Positions 33,843-42,072 of a stretch of DNA of 64,000 bases are shown piece by piece. This DNA comes from Nonomuraea sediminis (GTDB taxonomy: Bacteria > Actinomycetota > Actinomycetes > Streptosporangiales > Streptosporangiaceae). The translations under genes were made by a program, and so were the position numbers. The notes under the pieces were generated by a model. It was given only the letters and a program-made list of their open reading frames with translations, was not told the DNA's origin and ran no database searches. The stretch's first letter is position 1. Each line of letters opens with the position of its first letter. Where the stretch lies: contig NZ_JAHDTI010000003.1 of the NCBI RefSeq assembly GCF_018531495.1, positions 62,001-126,000 of the forward strand, read 5' to 3'.

Positions 33843-33985
33843 TCACGTTGGGGGGCGGCGCGACCGGGGTCCCGATGGCGTGGCGGCGAGTTACCCGCCT
33901 CGACTCGCCGGAGGCGCCGGGCGCGGGTCATCAGCCGAAGTACGGCGGGCGGCCGGTGGCCGTGGCTTGCCGTACAGCCGCCAAA

Positions 33986-34041
33986 GCCTGAGTCACCGTG
34001 AAAGCGTGAGTAAGCCTGAGTCGCCGTGAAAGCGTGGGTTG
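33986..34041. repeat. 28-bp tandem repeat, two copies
   Basis: 33986-34013 and 34014-34041 are near-identical, head-to-tail copies differing at a few positions. Each begins GCCTGAGTC and contains CCGTGAAAGCGTG. They lie in the 261-bp gap between 33789 and 34051 and end just before the stop of the convergent gene. Otherwise the gap holds only the hairpin at 33805. Confidence 0.85.
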
Positions 34042-34050
34042 CAAGACGGC

Positions 34051-34482
34051 TCAGCCGAGGGCCTCCACCAGCCGGGCGATGCGGCGGGTGCGGGTTTCCG
34101 GGGACTTGGAGGCTTCGATGTCGCGGACGTGCTTGCGGCGGAGGCCGTAGCCGAGGCGTTCGAAGGCCTCGCGGGTGCCGGGGGCCGCCGCGAGGGCCTC
34201 GGCGAGGTCGGCGGGGAGCTCGACGATGCGGGGCTCCGTGTCGTGGCGCAGGTCGACCTCCACCAGGTCGCCCGCGGCGATCCGGCTGGCGTCGCGGTTG
34301 GCGGCGCTGATGCCGATGAGGGTGGTGCCGGACATGGCCGCGACCCGGCTGCGCCAGGTGTGGCCGTTGATCGTGATCGCCACCTCGGGGCGACTCCCCG
34401 CGCCGAACGCCTCGAGCACCTCGGCGGGGACCTCGACGCAGAGGGCGTTGCCCCGCGGTGTGACGACGGCTTCGAAGATCAT
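34051..34482 (-). CDS. DUF1905/YdeI (OmpD-associated) family protein
   Basis: The product has 143 residues. The N-terminal DUF1905 barrel (VEVPAEVLEAFGAGSRPEVAI then NGHTWRSRVAAMSGTTLIGIS) is followed by a YdeI-type helical part (ADLAEALAAAPGTREAFERLG, SKSPETRTRRIARLVEAL). These proteins are common, small and cytosolic with no established biochemical role. Its ATG overlaps the stop of the VOC gene (ATGA), so the two are co-translated. Confidence 0.85.
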   Translation of the reverse strand: MIFEAVVTPRGNALCVEVPAEVLEAFGAGSRPEVAITINGHTWRSRVAAMSGTTLIGISAANRDASRIAAGDLVEVDLRHDTEPRIVELPADLAEALAAAPGTREAFERLGYGLRRKHVRDIEASKSPETRTRRIARLVEALG

Positions 34483-34826
34483 GCGGGCGTCTGCGACAGT
34501 CCGACGACGTTGCCGTCGGCGTCCTTGACCGTGGCGATGAGCTTGCCGCCGCCGACGTCCCTGACCTCCTGGACGGTCTCGGCGCCCGCCTCGAGCAGCG
34601 CCTGGAGGCTGGCCTTGATGTCGTCGACCTCCCAGTAGCCGACGGGACCCGTCATACCCTGCTTGTGGCCGTTCGGGTCGAGGCCGAGGTCCTGGCCCTC
34701 GATGTTCCAGCCGGCGTAGTAGGGCTGGTCGTAGTCGGGCGCGCGGCCGGCGAGGGCGCTGAACAGGGTCTTCGCCTTGTCGAAGTCGCTGACCGGGTAG
34801 ATGATCGTCTTGATTCCCTTGCTCAT
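34479..34826 (-). CDS. VOC/glyoxalase-like small protein
   Basis: This 115-residue single VOC module carries VSDFDKAKTLFSALAGRAPDY, GYWEVDDIKASLQALLEAGAE and GGGKLIATVKDADGNVVGL. Metal ligands typical of glyoxalase I are not complete in one copy, so it may be a dimeric resistance- or binding-type VOC. The first gene of a two-gene unit with the YdeI-like protein. Confidence 0.85.
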   Translation of the reverse strand: MSKGIKTIIYPVSDFDKAKTLFSALAGRAPDYDQPYYAGWNIEGQDLGLDPNGHKQGMTGPVGYWEVDDIKASLQALLEAGAETVQEVRDVGGGKLIATVKDADGNVVGLSQTPA

Positions 34827-34836
34827 GAGGTCAAGG

Positions 34837-35361
34837 CTACGAGCCGGGGATACCGGTCGGCTTCTTCATTCCTGACGGGTCGTCGACCTGGACGCGGAGG
34901 GTCTTGAGCACCACGGCCAGCATGTCGTAGTGGGCGATGAGCATGACGAGCTCGATCCTGCCTACCTCGTCGTAGTGCTTGCAGACGGCGGCCCACGTCT
35001 CGTCCGTCAGGTCGCCGGCCTCGTGCAGTTCGTCGGCCACGCGCAGGACGAGCGCGTCGACGCCGTGCCAGGTCGCGTCGGCCTGCCGTACGGCCTGGAT
35101 CTCCTGCTCCGTGAGGGAGTCCAGGGCGATGCGGGCGTGCGCGGACCACTCGTAGTCGCTGCCGCGGTGGTGTGCGGTGCGGAGGATGGCCAGTTCGCGG
35201 TCGCGGGCGGGGAGCGTGCCGTCGAGCAGCGCGCCGCCGAAGCGGAGCCAGCCGCGGTAGACCCTGGGGTGCCGGGCGAGCGTGGTGAACACGTTGTAGG
35301 GGTTGGCCCGCTGGAAGTCGTCCCACTCGGCGGGCGGCAGGGGCTGCACTCGGGGTTCCAT
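34837..35361 (-). CDS. Carboxymuconolactone decarboxylase-family protein
   Basis: The product has 174 residues of the CMD/AhpD-like helical family: NPYNVFTTLARHPRVYRGWLRFG, LPARDRELAILRTAHHRGSDYEW and the VMLIAHYDMLAVVLKTLRV ending. The AhpD CxxC motif is missing (the position reads YEWSAHA), so it is not a peroxidase-type AhpD. The ATG at 35359-35361 is used; a GTG just upstream is possible. It is not part of the protocatechuate operon and probably acts on another substrate. It starts 20 bp from the divergent SDR. Confidence 0.85.
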   Translation of the reverse strand: MEPRVQPLPPAEWDDFQRANPYNVFTTLARHPRVYRGWLRFGGALLDGTLPARDRELAILRTAHHRGSDYEWSAHARIALDSLTEQEIQAVRQADATWHGVDALVLRVADELHEAGDLTDETWAAVCKHYDEVGRIELVMLIAHYDMLAVVLKTLRVQVDDPSGMKKPTGIPGS

Positions 35362-35380
35362 GGTCACTAGCATCCCGCAT

Positions 35381-36139
35381 ATGAACGAGCGTTTAGCCGG
35401 ACGCCGGATTCTCGTGGTCGGCGCCGGCACGAGGCCGTCGGCCGAGCCTGATCCGCCGGTGGGCAACGGGCGGGCGATTGCGGTGACAGCGGCGCGGCAG
35501 GGTGCGCACGTCATCTGCGCCGACGTGGACACCGCGGCGGCAGCCGAGACCGCCGACTGGATCAAGCAGGAGGGCGGTACGGCGGGCGTCGTCGCCGTCG
35601 ATCTCGCCGACACCAGGGCGTGCGAGACGCTTCCCGAGCGGCTGGGGCCGGTGGACGGGGTGGTGCTGAACGCGGGCATCGGGGCCGGATTCACCCTGGC
35701 AGGGACGTCCGCGGACGACTGGGACCGGGTGTTCGCGGTGAACTTACGCGCACATTTCCTGATTAGTCGGGCGTTTCTGCCGCACATGCACGGCGGGGCC
35801 TTCGTGTTCGTGGGGTCCGTGGCGGGCCTGCGGGCGGGCAGCCGCATCCCGGCCTACGAGGCCTCCAAGGCGGGGCTGATCGGGCTGGCCAGGAACGTCG
35901 CCCTGGAGGGGGCACCGCAGGGAGTGCGGGCCAACCTGGTGGCGCCGGGCCTGATCGACACGCCGCTCGGACGGGACGCCTCCCGCCACTGGAAGCACCG
36001 CGACCAGATCCGGGTGCCGCTCGGGCGGCAGGGCACCGCCTGGGAGGTGGCGAACGTGACGTGCTTCCTGCTCTCCGACGAGGCCTCCTACGTGACGGGT
36101 CAGGTCCTGGCCGTGGACGGCGGGCTCACGCTGCGCTGA
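35381..36139 (+). CDS. SDR-family oxidoreductase
   Basis: The 252-residue product has a slightly unusual cofactor loop, GAGTRPSAEPDPPVGNGRAIA, in which an insertion separates the usual Gly residues. Then come NAGIGAG, the catalytic Ser of VGSVAG and YEASK (IPAYEASKAGLIGLARN), with VDGG at the end. A TTA leucine codon occurs at about residue 122 (VNLRAH), rare in this GC-rich DNA. It lies 78 bp before the lanthipeptide-cluster response regulator. A functional link is not shown. Confidence 0.88.
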   Translation: MNERLAGRRILVVGAGTRPSAEPDPPVGNGRAIAVTAARQGAHVICADVDTAAAAETADWIKQEGGTAGVVAVDLADTRACETLPERLGPVDGVVLNAGIGAGFTLAGTSADDWDRVFAVNLRAHFLISRAFLPHMHGGAFVFVGSVAGLRAGSRIPAYEASKAGLIGLARNVALEGAPQGVRANLVAPGLIDTPLGRDASRHWKHRDQIRVPLGRQGTAWEVANVTCFLLSDEASYVTGQVLAVDGGLTLR

Positions 36140-36217
36140 GGCTGGCGTGCTTTCCTCCCCAGGGTGGATGGGTCAAGATATGGGTCCTGACGTTGTCGGC
36201 CGAGGGGCGAGGATCGC

Positions 36218-36823
36218 GTGATCCGAACTTTGCTCGCTGAAGACATGCACCTGGTGCGCGGGGCGATCGTGGCCCTGCTGGCGTATGAGGAGGACATCGA
36301 GATCGTCGCCGAGGTCGACAGGGGCGATGGGATTCTGGCAGCCGCGACCTCGGCCCGGCCGGACGTCGCCGTCATCGACATCGCCATGCCCGGCAAGGAC
36401 GGCCTGGAGGCCGCCCATGAGCTGCGCACCGAATTACCGGAGTGCGGGGTGCTGATCCTCACCGGGGTCGGGACGCCGGGGTTGCTGCGGCGGGCTCTGG
36501 ACTGCAACGTGCGCGGTTTCATGGCCAAGGACGCCCCTCCGGCCCGGCTGGCCGAGGCGATCCGCAGCGTGGCCGCCGGGGAGCGGGTCATCGACTCCGA
36601 GCTGGCGATCGCCGCGCTCAGCCCGGAGGATGCACCCCTGACCCAGCGGGAGCTGGAGGCGCTCGGCGCCGCGGCGGACGGCGCGTCGATCACGGAGATC
36701 GCGCGGACGCTGTTCCTGGCCGAGGGGACGGTGCGCAACTATCTGACGCGGGGCGCGGCGAAGCTCGGAGCGCGCAGCAGGATCGACGCCATCCGCATCG
36801 CCAAGGAGTCCGGCTGGCTCTAG
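36218..36823 (+). CDS. LuxR/NarL-type response regulator of the lanthipeptide locus (RamR/AmfR-like)
   Basis: The product has 201 residues from a GTG at 36218 (GAGGGGCGAGG ribosome site). The receiver domain has the acidic pair Glu8-Asp9, phospho-acceptor Asp54 (AVIDIAMPGKDG), Thr82 and Lys104, all intact. A LuxR HTH follows (LTQRELEALGAAADGASITEI, EGTVRNYL). Length and architecture match RamR/AmfR, the activator of SapB/AmfS synthesis. Leu73 is encoded by TTA (36434-36436), so translation may depend on a bldA-type tRNA. The stop overlaps the convergent peptidase gene by 4 nt. Confidence 0.88.
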   Translation: MIRTLLAEDMHLVRGAIVALLAYEEDIEIVAEVDRGDGILAAATSARPDVAVIDIAMPGKDGLEAAHELRTELPECGVLILTGVGTPGLLRRALDCNVRGFMAKDAPPARLAEAIRSVAAGERVIDSELAIAALSPEDAPLTQRELEALGAAADGASITEIARTLFLAEGTVRNYLTRGAAKLGARSRIDAIRIAKESGWL

Positions 36824-38775
36824 AGCCGCAGCCCCGTCTGTTCGACGAGGAAGGCCAGGGCGTCGGCGGCCAGCGCGATCGAACGGCTGACGGCACGGGC
36901 GCCATGACCTACGTCGGGTTCGTGCCTCAGCAGGATCGGGCGCGTCCCCGCGGTGGCCCACTGCAGCGCCGCGCACATCTTGCGAGCATGCATGGGGTCC
37001 ACCCGCGTGTCGGCGGCGGAGACGGCGAACAGGGTGGCCGGGTAGCGAACTCCCTGGCGGACGGCGTGATAGGGCGAGTAGGCGAGCAGCCGGTCCAGCT
37101 GGCCCGGGTCGGCGGCGGTGCCGTACTCCGCCGTCCATGAGGGGCCGAGGCCGGTCCGCTCGTAGCGGGCCATGTCGAGCAGCGGCGCCGCGCAGACGGC
37201 GGCGGCGAACAGGTCGGGCCGCTGCGTGAGCGCCGCCCCGACGAGCAGCCCGCCGTTGGACTCGCCCCAGGCGGCCAACCGGTCCGGCGTCGTCAGCCCC
37301 GTGGCCACGAGATGCTCGGCGGCGGCGATGTAGTCGTCGAAGACGTTCTGCTTGCGCTCCAGCATGCCGTCGCGGTGCCACTGCTCGCCCTCCTCGCCGC
37401 CGCCGCGCAGGTTCGCCACCGCGAGCAGCCCGCCGGCCTCGACCCAGGCCAGCGAGTCGGCGGCGTAGACCGGGGTGAGCGCCACGCCGAACCCGCCGTA
37501 GCCGGTCAGGATGGCGGGGCGCGGGCCGTCGCCGGGCGGAGCGACCACGACCATGCGCACGGTGGTCCCGTCGGCGCTGCGGTAGGTGAGGCGCCGGCTC
37601 ACCGCCTCGGGCGGCGGGCGCAGGCCCGGCGGCGTGGCCCACGGAGCGGCGGTCTCGGTGCGCGCGTCGTAGCGCCACACCACGGGCGGGGTGACGGCGT
37701 CGGTGTAGGTGAACCAGGCCTCGGCACCGCCCGGCCGGGAGGTCAGCGAGGCGACCGTGCCGCTCCCGGGGAGGGGTACGGTTCCGAGCCGCTTCCCGCT
37801 GCGCGGATCGTGGATCCCGATCTCCCCGACCGCGTGCCGTACGGCTGACACCAGCAGGCGCGGGCCCTCGACCAGGGTGAACGAGCCCAGCGTCGCCTCG
37901 GGGTCCTCGGGGACGAGCTCCGTCCAGCGCTGTGGCTCGGCGGGATCGGCCACGCAGATCCTGTGCCGGGGCGCGTCGCGGTCGGTGAGGATGTACAGGC
38001 GGCCGTCGGGGCCGACGGCGGCGGCGCTGCGGGCGCACGCCTCGGCCTGGATCGGGCGCAGCACGGGGTCGGCGGACAGGTCGGCCAGCCAGAGGGCGTT
38101 GCCCGTCCGGGTGCCCGCGGAGATCACCAAAGCACGGCCCGCGGCGTCGGCCTCCAGCCCGTACGACAGGGCGCCCCTCGTCAGGATCGGGGTGTCGGCC
38201 TGCCGGGGGGTGCCCAGGCGGTGCAGGTAAACGCCGTCGTGGAAGCGGACATAGTGGAAGGCGCCGGGCAGCCAGGCCACGGGCGAGTAGCGGCAGCCGC
38301 CGATCGGCCCGTCGATCACCGCGCCGGTCTCCAGGTCGAGCACGTACAGCTCGCCCTGCTCGGTGCCGCGCCGGGAGATCTGGTAGGCCAGCAGCCGCCC
38401 GTCCGGGGACGGCTGCCACTCGTCGAGCGTGGTCAGGCCGGAGTGGTCCAGCTCCATCGGGTCGAGCACGGGACTGCCGTCGCGGTGGAGCACCGGGTGT
38501 TCCTGGCCCGGTGACCTGCTCAGGTGGAAGCGGTGGCCGCCGCGCCAGATCGGCGGCGTGGTCATGCCGACGGAGGCCAGGTCGGCCAGCCTGCGCAGGA
38601 AGTGCTCCCGCAGCGGCAGCCGCGCCGCGTGCCGCCGCCACAGCTCCTCCTGGCAGGCCAGCCAGGCCAGGGTGCCGGGGTCGCCGGGGTCTTCCAACCG
38701 GCGGTAGGGGTCCTCGACGCGGCGCCCATGGAGGACGTCGACGACGGGCTCTCGCTCCATGAAGGGATATGTCAT
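36820..38775 (-). CDS. Prolyl oligopeptidase (S9A), candidate lanthipeptide leader peptidase
   Basis: The product has 651 residues. The N-terminal about 390 form the beta-propeller gate. The C-terminal alpha/beta-hydrolase has the Ser nucleophile in GESNGGLL (Ser506), Asp in SAADTRVDP (Asp589) and His in PDVGHGA (His624). No signal peptide is present, so it should act in the cytoplasm. It overlaps the exporter gene stop (ATGA), making it the last gene of the lanthipeptide operon. Prolyl oligopeptidases such as FlaP are known to remove leaders in class III lanthipeptide clusters. The precursor here has a leader Pro at position 12, which fits such a cut. Confidence 0.88.
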   Translation of the reverse strand: MTYPFMEREPVVDVLHGRRVEDPYRRLEDPGDPGTLAWLACQEELWRRHAARLPLREHFLRRLADLASVGMTTPPIWRGGHRFHLSRSPGQEHPVLHRDGSPVLDPMELDHSGLTTLDEWQPSPDGRLLAYQISRRGTEQGELYVLDLETGAVIDGPIGGCRYSPVAWLPGAFHYVRFHDGVYLHRLGTPRQADTPILTRGALSYGLEADAAGRALVISAGTRTGNALWLADLSADPVLRPIQAEACARSAAAVGPDGRLYILTDRDAPRHRICVADPAEPQRWTELVPEDPEATLGSFTLVEGPRLLVSAVRHAVGEIGIHDPRSGKRLGTVPLPGSGTVASLTSRPGGAEAWFTYTDAVTPPVVWRYDARTETAAPWATPPGLRPPPEAVSRRLTYRSADGTTVRMVVVAPPGDGPRPAILTGYGGFGVALTPVYAADSLAWVEAGGLLAVANLRGGGEEGEQWHRDGMLERKQNVFDDYIAAAEHLVATGLTTPDRLAAWGESNGGLLVGAALTQRPDLFAAAVCAAPLLDMARYERTGLGPSWTAEYGTAADPGQLDRLLAYSPYHAVRQGVRYPATLFAVSAADTRVDPMHARKMCAALQWATAGTRPILLRHEPDVGHGARAVSRSIALAADALAFLVEQTGLRL

Positions 38776-40403
38776 GACACGGGCTCCGGGTGCCAGTACC
38801 CGAAGAGTTCCGCGTAACCGGGCTCGGTCCGTACGAGCTCATCGTGGGTGCCGATCCTCCAGCGGTCGCCGGTGAAGAGCACCCGGTCCGCCCGGGCGGC
38901 CGAGCTGAGGCGGTGCGCCACCACCACGAGCGTCCCGCCCCTCCGGGCGAACGCTTCCTCGACCCGGGCCTCGGCGGCGGGGTCGAGATGGCAGGTGGCC
39001 TCGTCCAGGATGACCAGCCGGGCGGGGGCGAGATAGGCGCGGACGAGGGCGACGAGCTGCCGCTGCCCTGGTGACAGCGCCGCCGGGTCGATGTCGGGCG
39101 CGTCGTGCTCCAGCCCCAGCTCCCGCATCGCCGCCTCCATCCGCTCCGGGGAGGCGTCGCCGTAGTAGGCGAGGTTCTCCCGCAGGGTGCCGCGGAAGAC
39201 GTAGGCCTCCTGCGGGATGAGCACCCGGGCCGCCGGGTCGACCCGGCCGGCGGGCGCCCCGCCGATCGTGACCGTGCCCGCGTCCGGGGTCAGCAGGCCG
39301 CTCATCAGCGCCGCCAGGGTGGACTTGCCCGACCCGCTCGGGCCGACGACGGCCAGGTGCTCTCCCTCTCGCAGGGTCAGGTCCAGGCCGTCCACGACGG
39401 GTTCGGCGTGCTCGCCGTACGCGAAGCCGACCCCTCGCAGTTCCAGGGCCCAGCCGGAAGTTCGGAGGTACGGCGGCGCGGCGGCGGGCCGCGGAAGCAG
39501 GATCCGGTCGAGCACGGCGGCCAGCCGGACGCCGCTCACGCCGAGCCCCTGGATCAGGCCGCCGAGCGCGGGCCCGAGCGACTGGGTGACGTAGGTCAGG
39601 GCGCCGACCACGACGGCGGGACTCGAGCCGGTCCGCAGCAGCCACGGTGTCCCGGCCAGCAGCAGCACGACGGGCAGCCACCCGCCCACGGCCAGCGCGG
39701 CGGTGCGCGCGGACGTCACCCTGGCCAGCGCACGGGCGGCGCCCGCCTGCTCCTCGACGGCGCGTTCCGCCCGGCCGGCCGCGCGGTCCTCAGCGCCCCA
39801 GGCGGTGATGTCGCGCAGCCCGCCCGCCAGCTCGGTCATCGTGCCGGCGAGGCGCTCGTCGGCCACCAGGAAGGCACGCTGCCGCCGGGCGAGCAGCCGC
39901 AGCGACGCCAGGAAGAGCGCTACCCCGACGACGTAGGGCGGCAGCACCAGCAGCACGGTCCGCGGGGCCAGTGTCAGCAGGCCGAGCGTCACGCTGATCA
40001 ACGTGAACGCGAACCCGCGCACCGTGGTGACCAGCGCGGCCAGCGCGTCCCTGGCCAGCTCGACCTGGAGCCCGGCCCTGGCGACGGTCCCCCGGTCCGT
40101 GCCTCGCCCGAGCGCTCCCCCGACCACCTCGGCCAGCAGGTCGTCGCGGAACGGCTCGACGACCGCGGCCACGCCGAGCACCACCTGCCGGGCGCCCAGC
40201 GCGCTCACCAGCCACGCCCCGCCGAGCGCGGCCAGCCAGCCCAGGCCCACGCCAGGTCGTCCCGCGGCGAACCCGTCCTCCAGCGCCCGGGCCACCGCGT
40301 GGCCGACCAGGAACGCCGGCGCCGCCTCCAGCACCGACCAGGCCCCGATCTGCGCCAGCGCCGACGGCCGCCGCAGCAGGGCACGCAGCACCGCCCGCCT
40401 CAT
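38772..40403 (-). CDS. ABC transporter, fused membrane and ATPase domains (RamB-like exporter half)
   Basis: The product has 543 residues from the ATG at 40401-40403, which overlaps the stop of the other half (ATGA). Membrane segments occupy about 1-310. The ATPase has Walker A GPSGSGKST, signature LSPGQRQ, Walker B RLVILDEATCHLD and switch His (VVAHRLSS). The signature is LSPGQ instead of the usual LSGGQ. It pairs with the product of 40400-42010 to export the lanthipeptide, like RamA/RamB. Confidence 0.9.
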   Translation of the reverse strand: MRRAVLRALLRRPSALAQIGAWSVLEAAPAFLVGHAVARALEDGFAAGRPGVGLGWLAALGGAWLVSALGARQVVLGVAAVVEPFRDDLLAEVVGGALGRGTDRGTVARAGLQVELARDALAALVTTVRGFAFTLISVTLGLLTLAPRTVLLVLPPYVVGVALFLASLRLLARRQRAFLVADERLAGTMTELAGGLRDITAWGAEDRAAGRAERAVEEQAGAARALARVTSARTAALAVGGWLPVVLLLAGTPWLLRTGSSPAVVVGALTYVTQSLGPALGGLIQGLGVSGVRLAAVLDRILLPRPAAAPPYLRTSGWALELRGVGFAYGEHAEPVVDGLDLTLREGEHLAVVGPSGSGKSTLAALMSGLLTPDAGTVTIGGAPAGRVDPAARVLIPQEAYVFRGTLRENLAYYGDASPERMEAAMRELGLEHDAPDIDPAALSPGQRQLVALVRAYLAPARLVILDEATCHLDPAAEARVEEAFARRGGTLVVVAHRLSSAARADRVLFTGDRWRIGTHDELVRTEPGYAELFGYWHPEPVS

Positions 40404-42010
40404 CGCGCCTCCGTCATGAAGACCTCCCGGTAACCGGGGTCCTGCCACAGTTCGCGGTGCGGCCCGCGGGCCCGTACGGCGCCGCCGTCCAGCCAGAGGA
40501 CCTGGTCGGCCCGCGCGGCGGTGGCCACGCGGTGCGCGACGATCAACCGGGTCCTCCCCGCCTCGGTGAGCGCCTCGGAGATCTGGTGCTCAGTGACGGT
40601 GTCCAGGCCGGAGGTGGCGTCGTCCAGCACCAGGACGCGCTCCGCCTGCGCGAACGCCCTGGCCAGGCCGAGCCGCTGCCGTTCGCCTCCGGACATCGGC
40701 GCCTCGTCGAGCGGGGTGTCGTAGCCCCGCGGGAGCCTGCGGACGAAGGCGTCGGCGCGCGCCATCCGCGCGGCCGCCACCGCCTCGCCCCCGATGACCT
40801 CGGCCGGAGTGTCGCCGAGCAGCACCGGCCGCTCATAGGCACAGCCCACGGCCCGCCTGAGCGAGGCCCGCTCGAGCTCTGGCAGCGGCACGCCGTCAAG
40901 CAGCACCTGGCCGCTGGTGGGGTCGGCCATCCGGGAGGCCAGCGCGGCGAGCAGCGACTTGCCCGAGCCGGACCTGCCGACGACGGCGGTCACGCTCCCG
41001 CCCGGCAGCACGAGGTCGCCCACAACCAGCCCGTCGGCGGCCACACCGCGGAACTCGAGCTCGCCGGACCCCGGGGCCAGGGTCCTGACGCCATGGCGGG
41101 GGGCCGCCACCGCCAGGACCTCCGCCACCCTGGCGGCGGCGGCCCGCGCCCTGGCCAGGCCGCCCAGATGGCCGAGCGCGGTGCTCAGCGACGCGCCCAG
41201 CACCGCGTACCTGGCGGCCGCGTACAGCTCGCCGAGCGTCAGGTCCCCGGCCGCGAGCCGGAAACCGCCCACCGCCAGCACCGCCACCTCCAGCAGCGGC
41301 ACGGTGAGCCCGGCGCGCACGCCGGCGTCGGCGTTGGCGCGCCACAGGCGCAGGCCGTGCTCGCGCAGCCGCGCCAGCGGGGCAAGCACCCTGCGCGTCT
41401 CCCGCTCGGCCGTCCCGGCGGCGGCGATGGTGCGGGCGCCGTCCATGGCGTCGACCAGGCGGGCCGCGATCTCGCCCTGCGCCTCCTGGTAGCCGGCGGC
41501 CAGCACGGTCGTGGTCCGCAGGAACCGGCGCAGGACGAGCACGATCAGCGCCAGGCCCGCCAGCAGGGTGACCGCCAGCGTCACGTCGATCAGCGCGAGC
41601 GCGATCACCGCTCCCACGGTCGGTACCAGCAGCGCGAGGGTCCCGGTCACCGCGTCCGGCGCCCTGCCCACTTCTTCGGCGTTCAGCCCGGCCCGCGTCA
41701 CGAGCTCCCCGGCGGGGAAGCGCCTGGTCATCGCCGGTCCCACGGCCAGCGCGTGCCGCAGCAGGCCCACGCGCAGCCGCGCCGCCGCACGAGCGCAGCT
41801 CGCCCCGCGCGCCCACACGCCGACGCTCTCGCACCCGGCCACGCACGCCGCCACCCCGGCGCACAGCGCCACCAGCGCCACGCTCGGCCGGTCGACGGCC
41901 CGCCCGATCATGTACGGCAGTGCCAGCTCACCCGCCGCGCCGAGCAGCACGGTGGCGGCCAGCACCCACGGCCACGGGCCGCCGCGCCATACCGTCCGGG
42001 TGACGAGCAC
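40400..42010 (-). CDS. ABC transporter, fused membrane and ATPase domains (RamA-like exporter half)
   Basis: The product has 536 residues from the GTG at 42008-42010, with AGGAGG about 8 nt upstream. Longer in-frame starts run through the hairpin and precursor gene and are rejected. The membrane domain occupies about 1-310. The ATPase has Walker A GRSGSGKSL, signature MSGGERQRLGLARA, Walker B RVLVLDDATSGLD (Asp-Asp in place of Asp-Glu, so the catalytic Glu is replaced) and a switch His in VAHRVAT. The missing Glu suggests one impaired ATP site, as in many heterodimeric exporters. Confidence 0.9.
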   Translation of the reverse strand: MLVTRTVWRGGPWPWVLAATVLLGAAGELALPYMIGRAVDRPSVALVALCAGVAACVAGCESVGVWARGASCARAAARLRVGLLRHALAVGPAMTRRFPAGELVTRAGLNAEEVGRAPDAVTGTLALLVPTVGAVIALALIDVTLAVTLLAGLALIVLVLRRFLRTTTVLAAGYQEAQGEIAARLVDAMDGARTIAAAGTAERETRRVLAPLARLREHGLRLWRANADAGVRAGLTVPLLEVAVLAVGGFRLAAGDLTLGELYAAARYAVLGASLSTALGHLGGLARARAAAARVAEVLAVAAPRHGVRTLAPGSGELEFRGVAADGLVVGDLVLPGGSVTAVVGRSGSGKSLLAALASRMADPTSGQVLLDGVPLPELERASLRRAVGCAYERPVLLGDTPAEVIGGEAVAAARMARADAFVRRLPRGYDTPLDEAPMSGGERQRLGLARAFAQAERVLVLDDATSGLDTVTEHQISEALTEAGRTRLIVAHRVATAARADQVLWLDGGAVRARGPHRELWQDPGYREVFMTEAR

Positions 42011-42031
42011 GTCCGCTCCTCCTGAGGTCGG

Positions 42032-42062
42032 CGAGCCTCCGCGCCGGCGGCGCGGAGGCTCG
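42032..42062 (-). terminator. Perfect 14-bp hairpin between precursor and exporter genes
   Basis: CGAGCCTCCGCGCC (42032-42045) and its complement (42049-42062) enclose a 3-nt loop. On the transcribed minus strand the stem starts 10 nt after the precursor stop and ends about 22 nt before the exporter GTG. No U-run follows. It probably stabilises or attenuates the message so that precursor is made in excess over exporter, as proposed for comparable ram operons. Confidence 0.7.
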
Positions 42063-42072
42063 GTGTTGGTGC

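Noticed and set aside
33829..34029. Small plus-strand frame after the heptad gene
   Set aside because: Begins inside the terminator hairpin and includes the 28-bp repeat. No ribosome site or homology.
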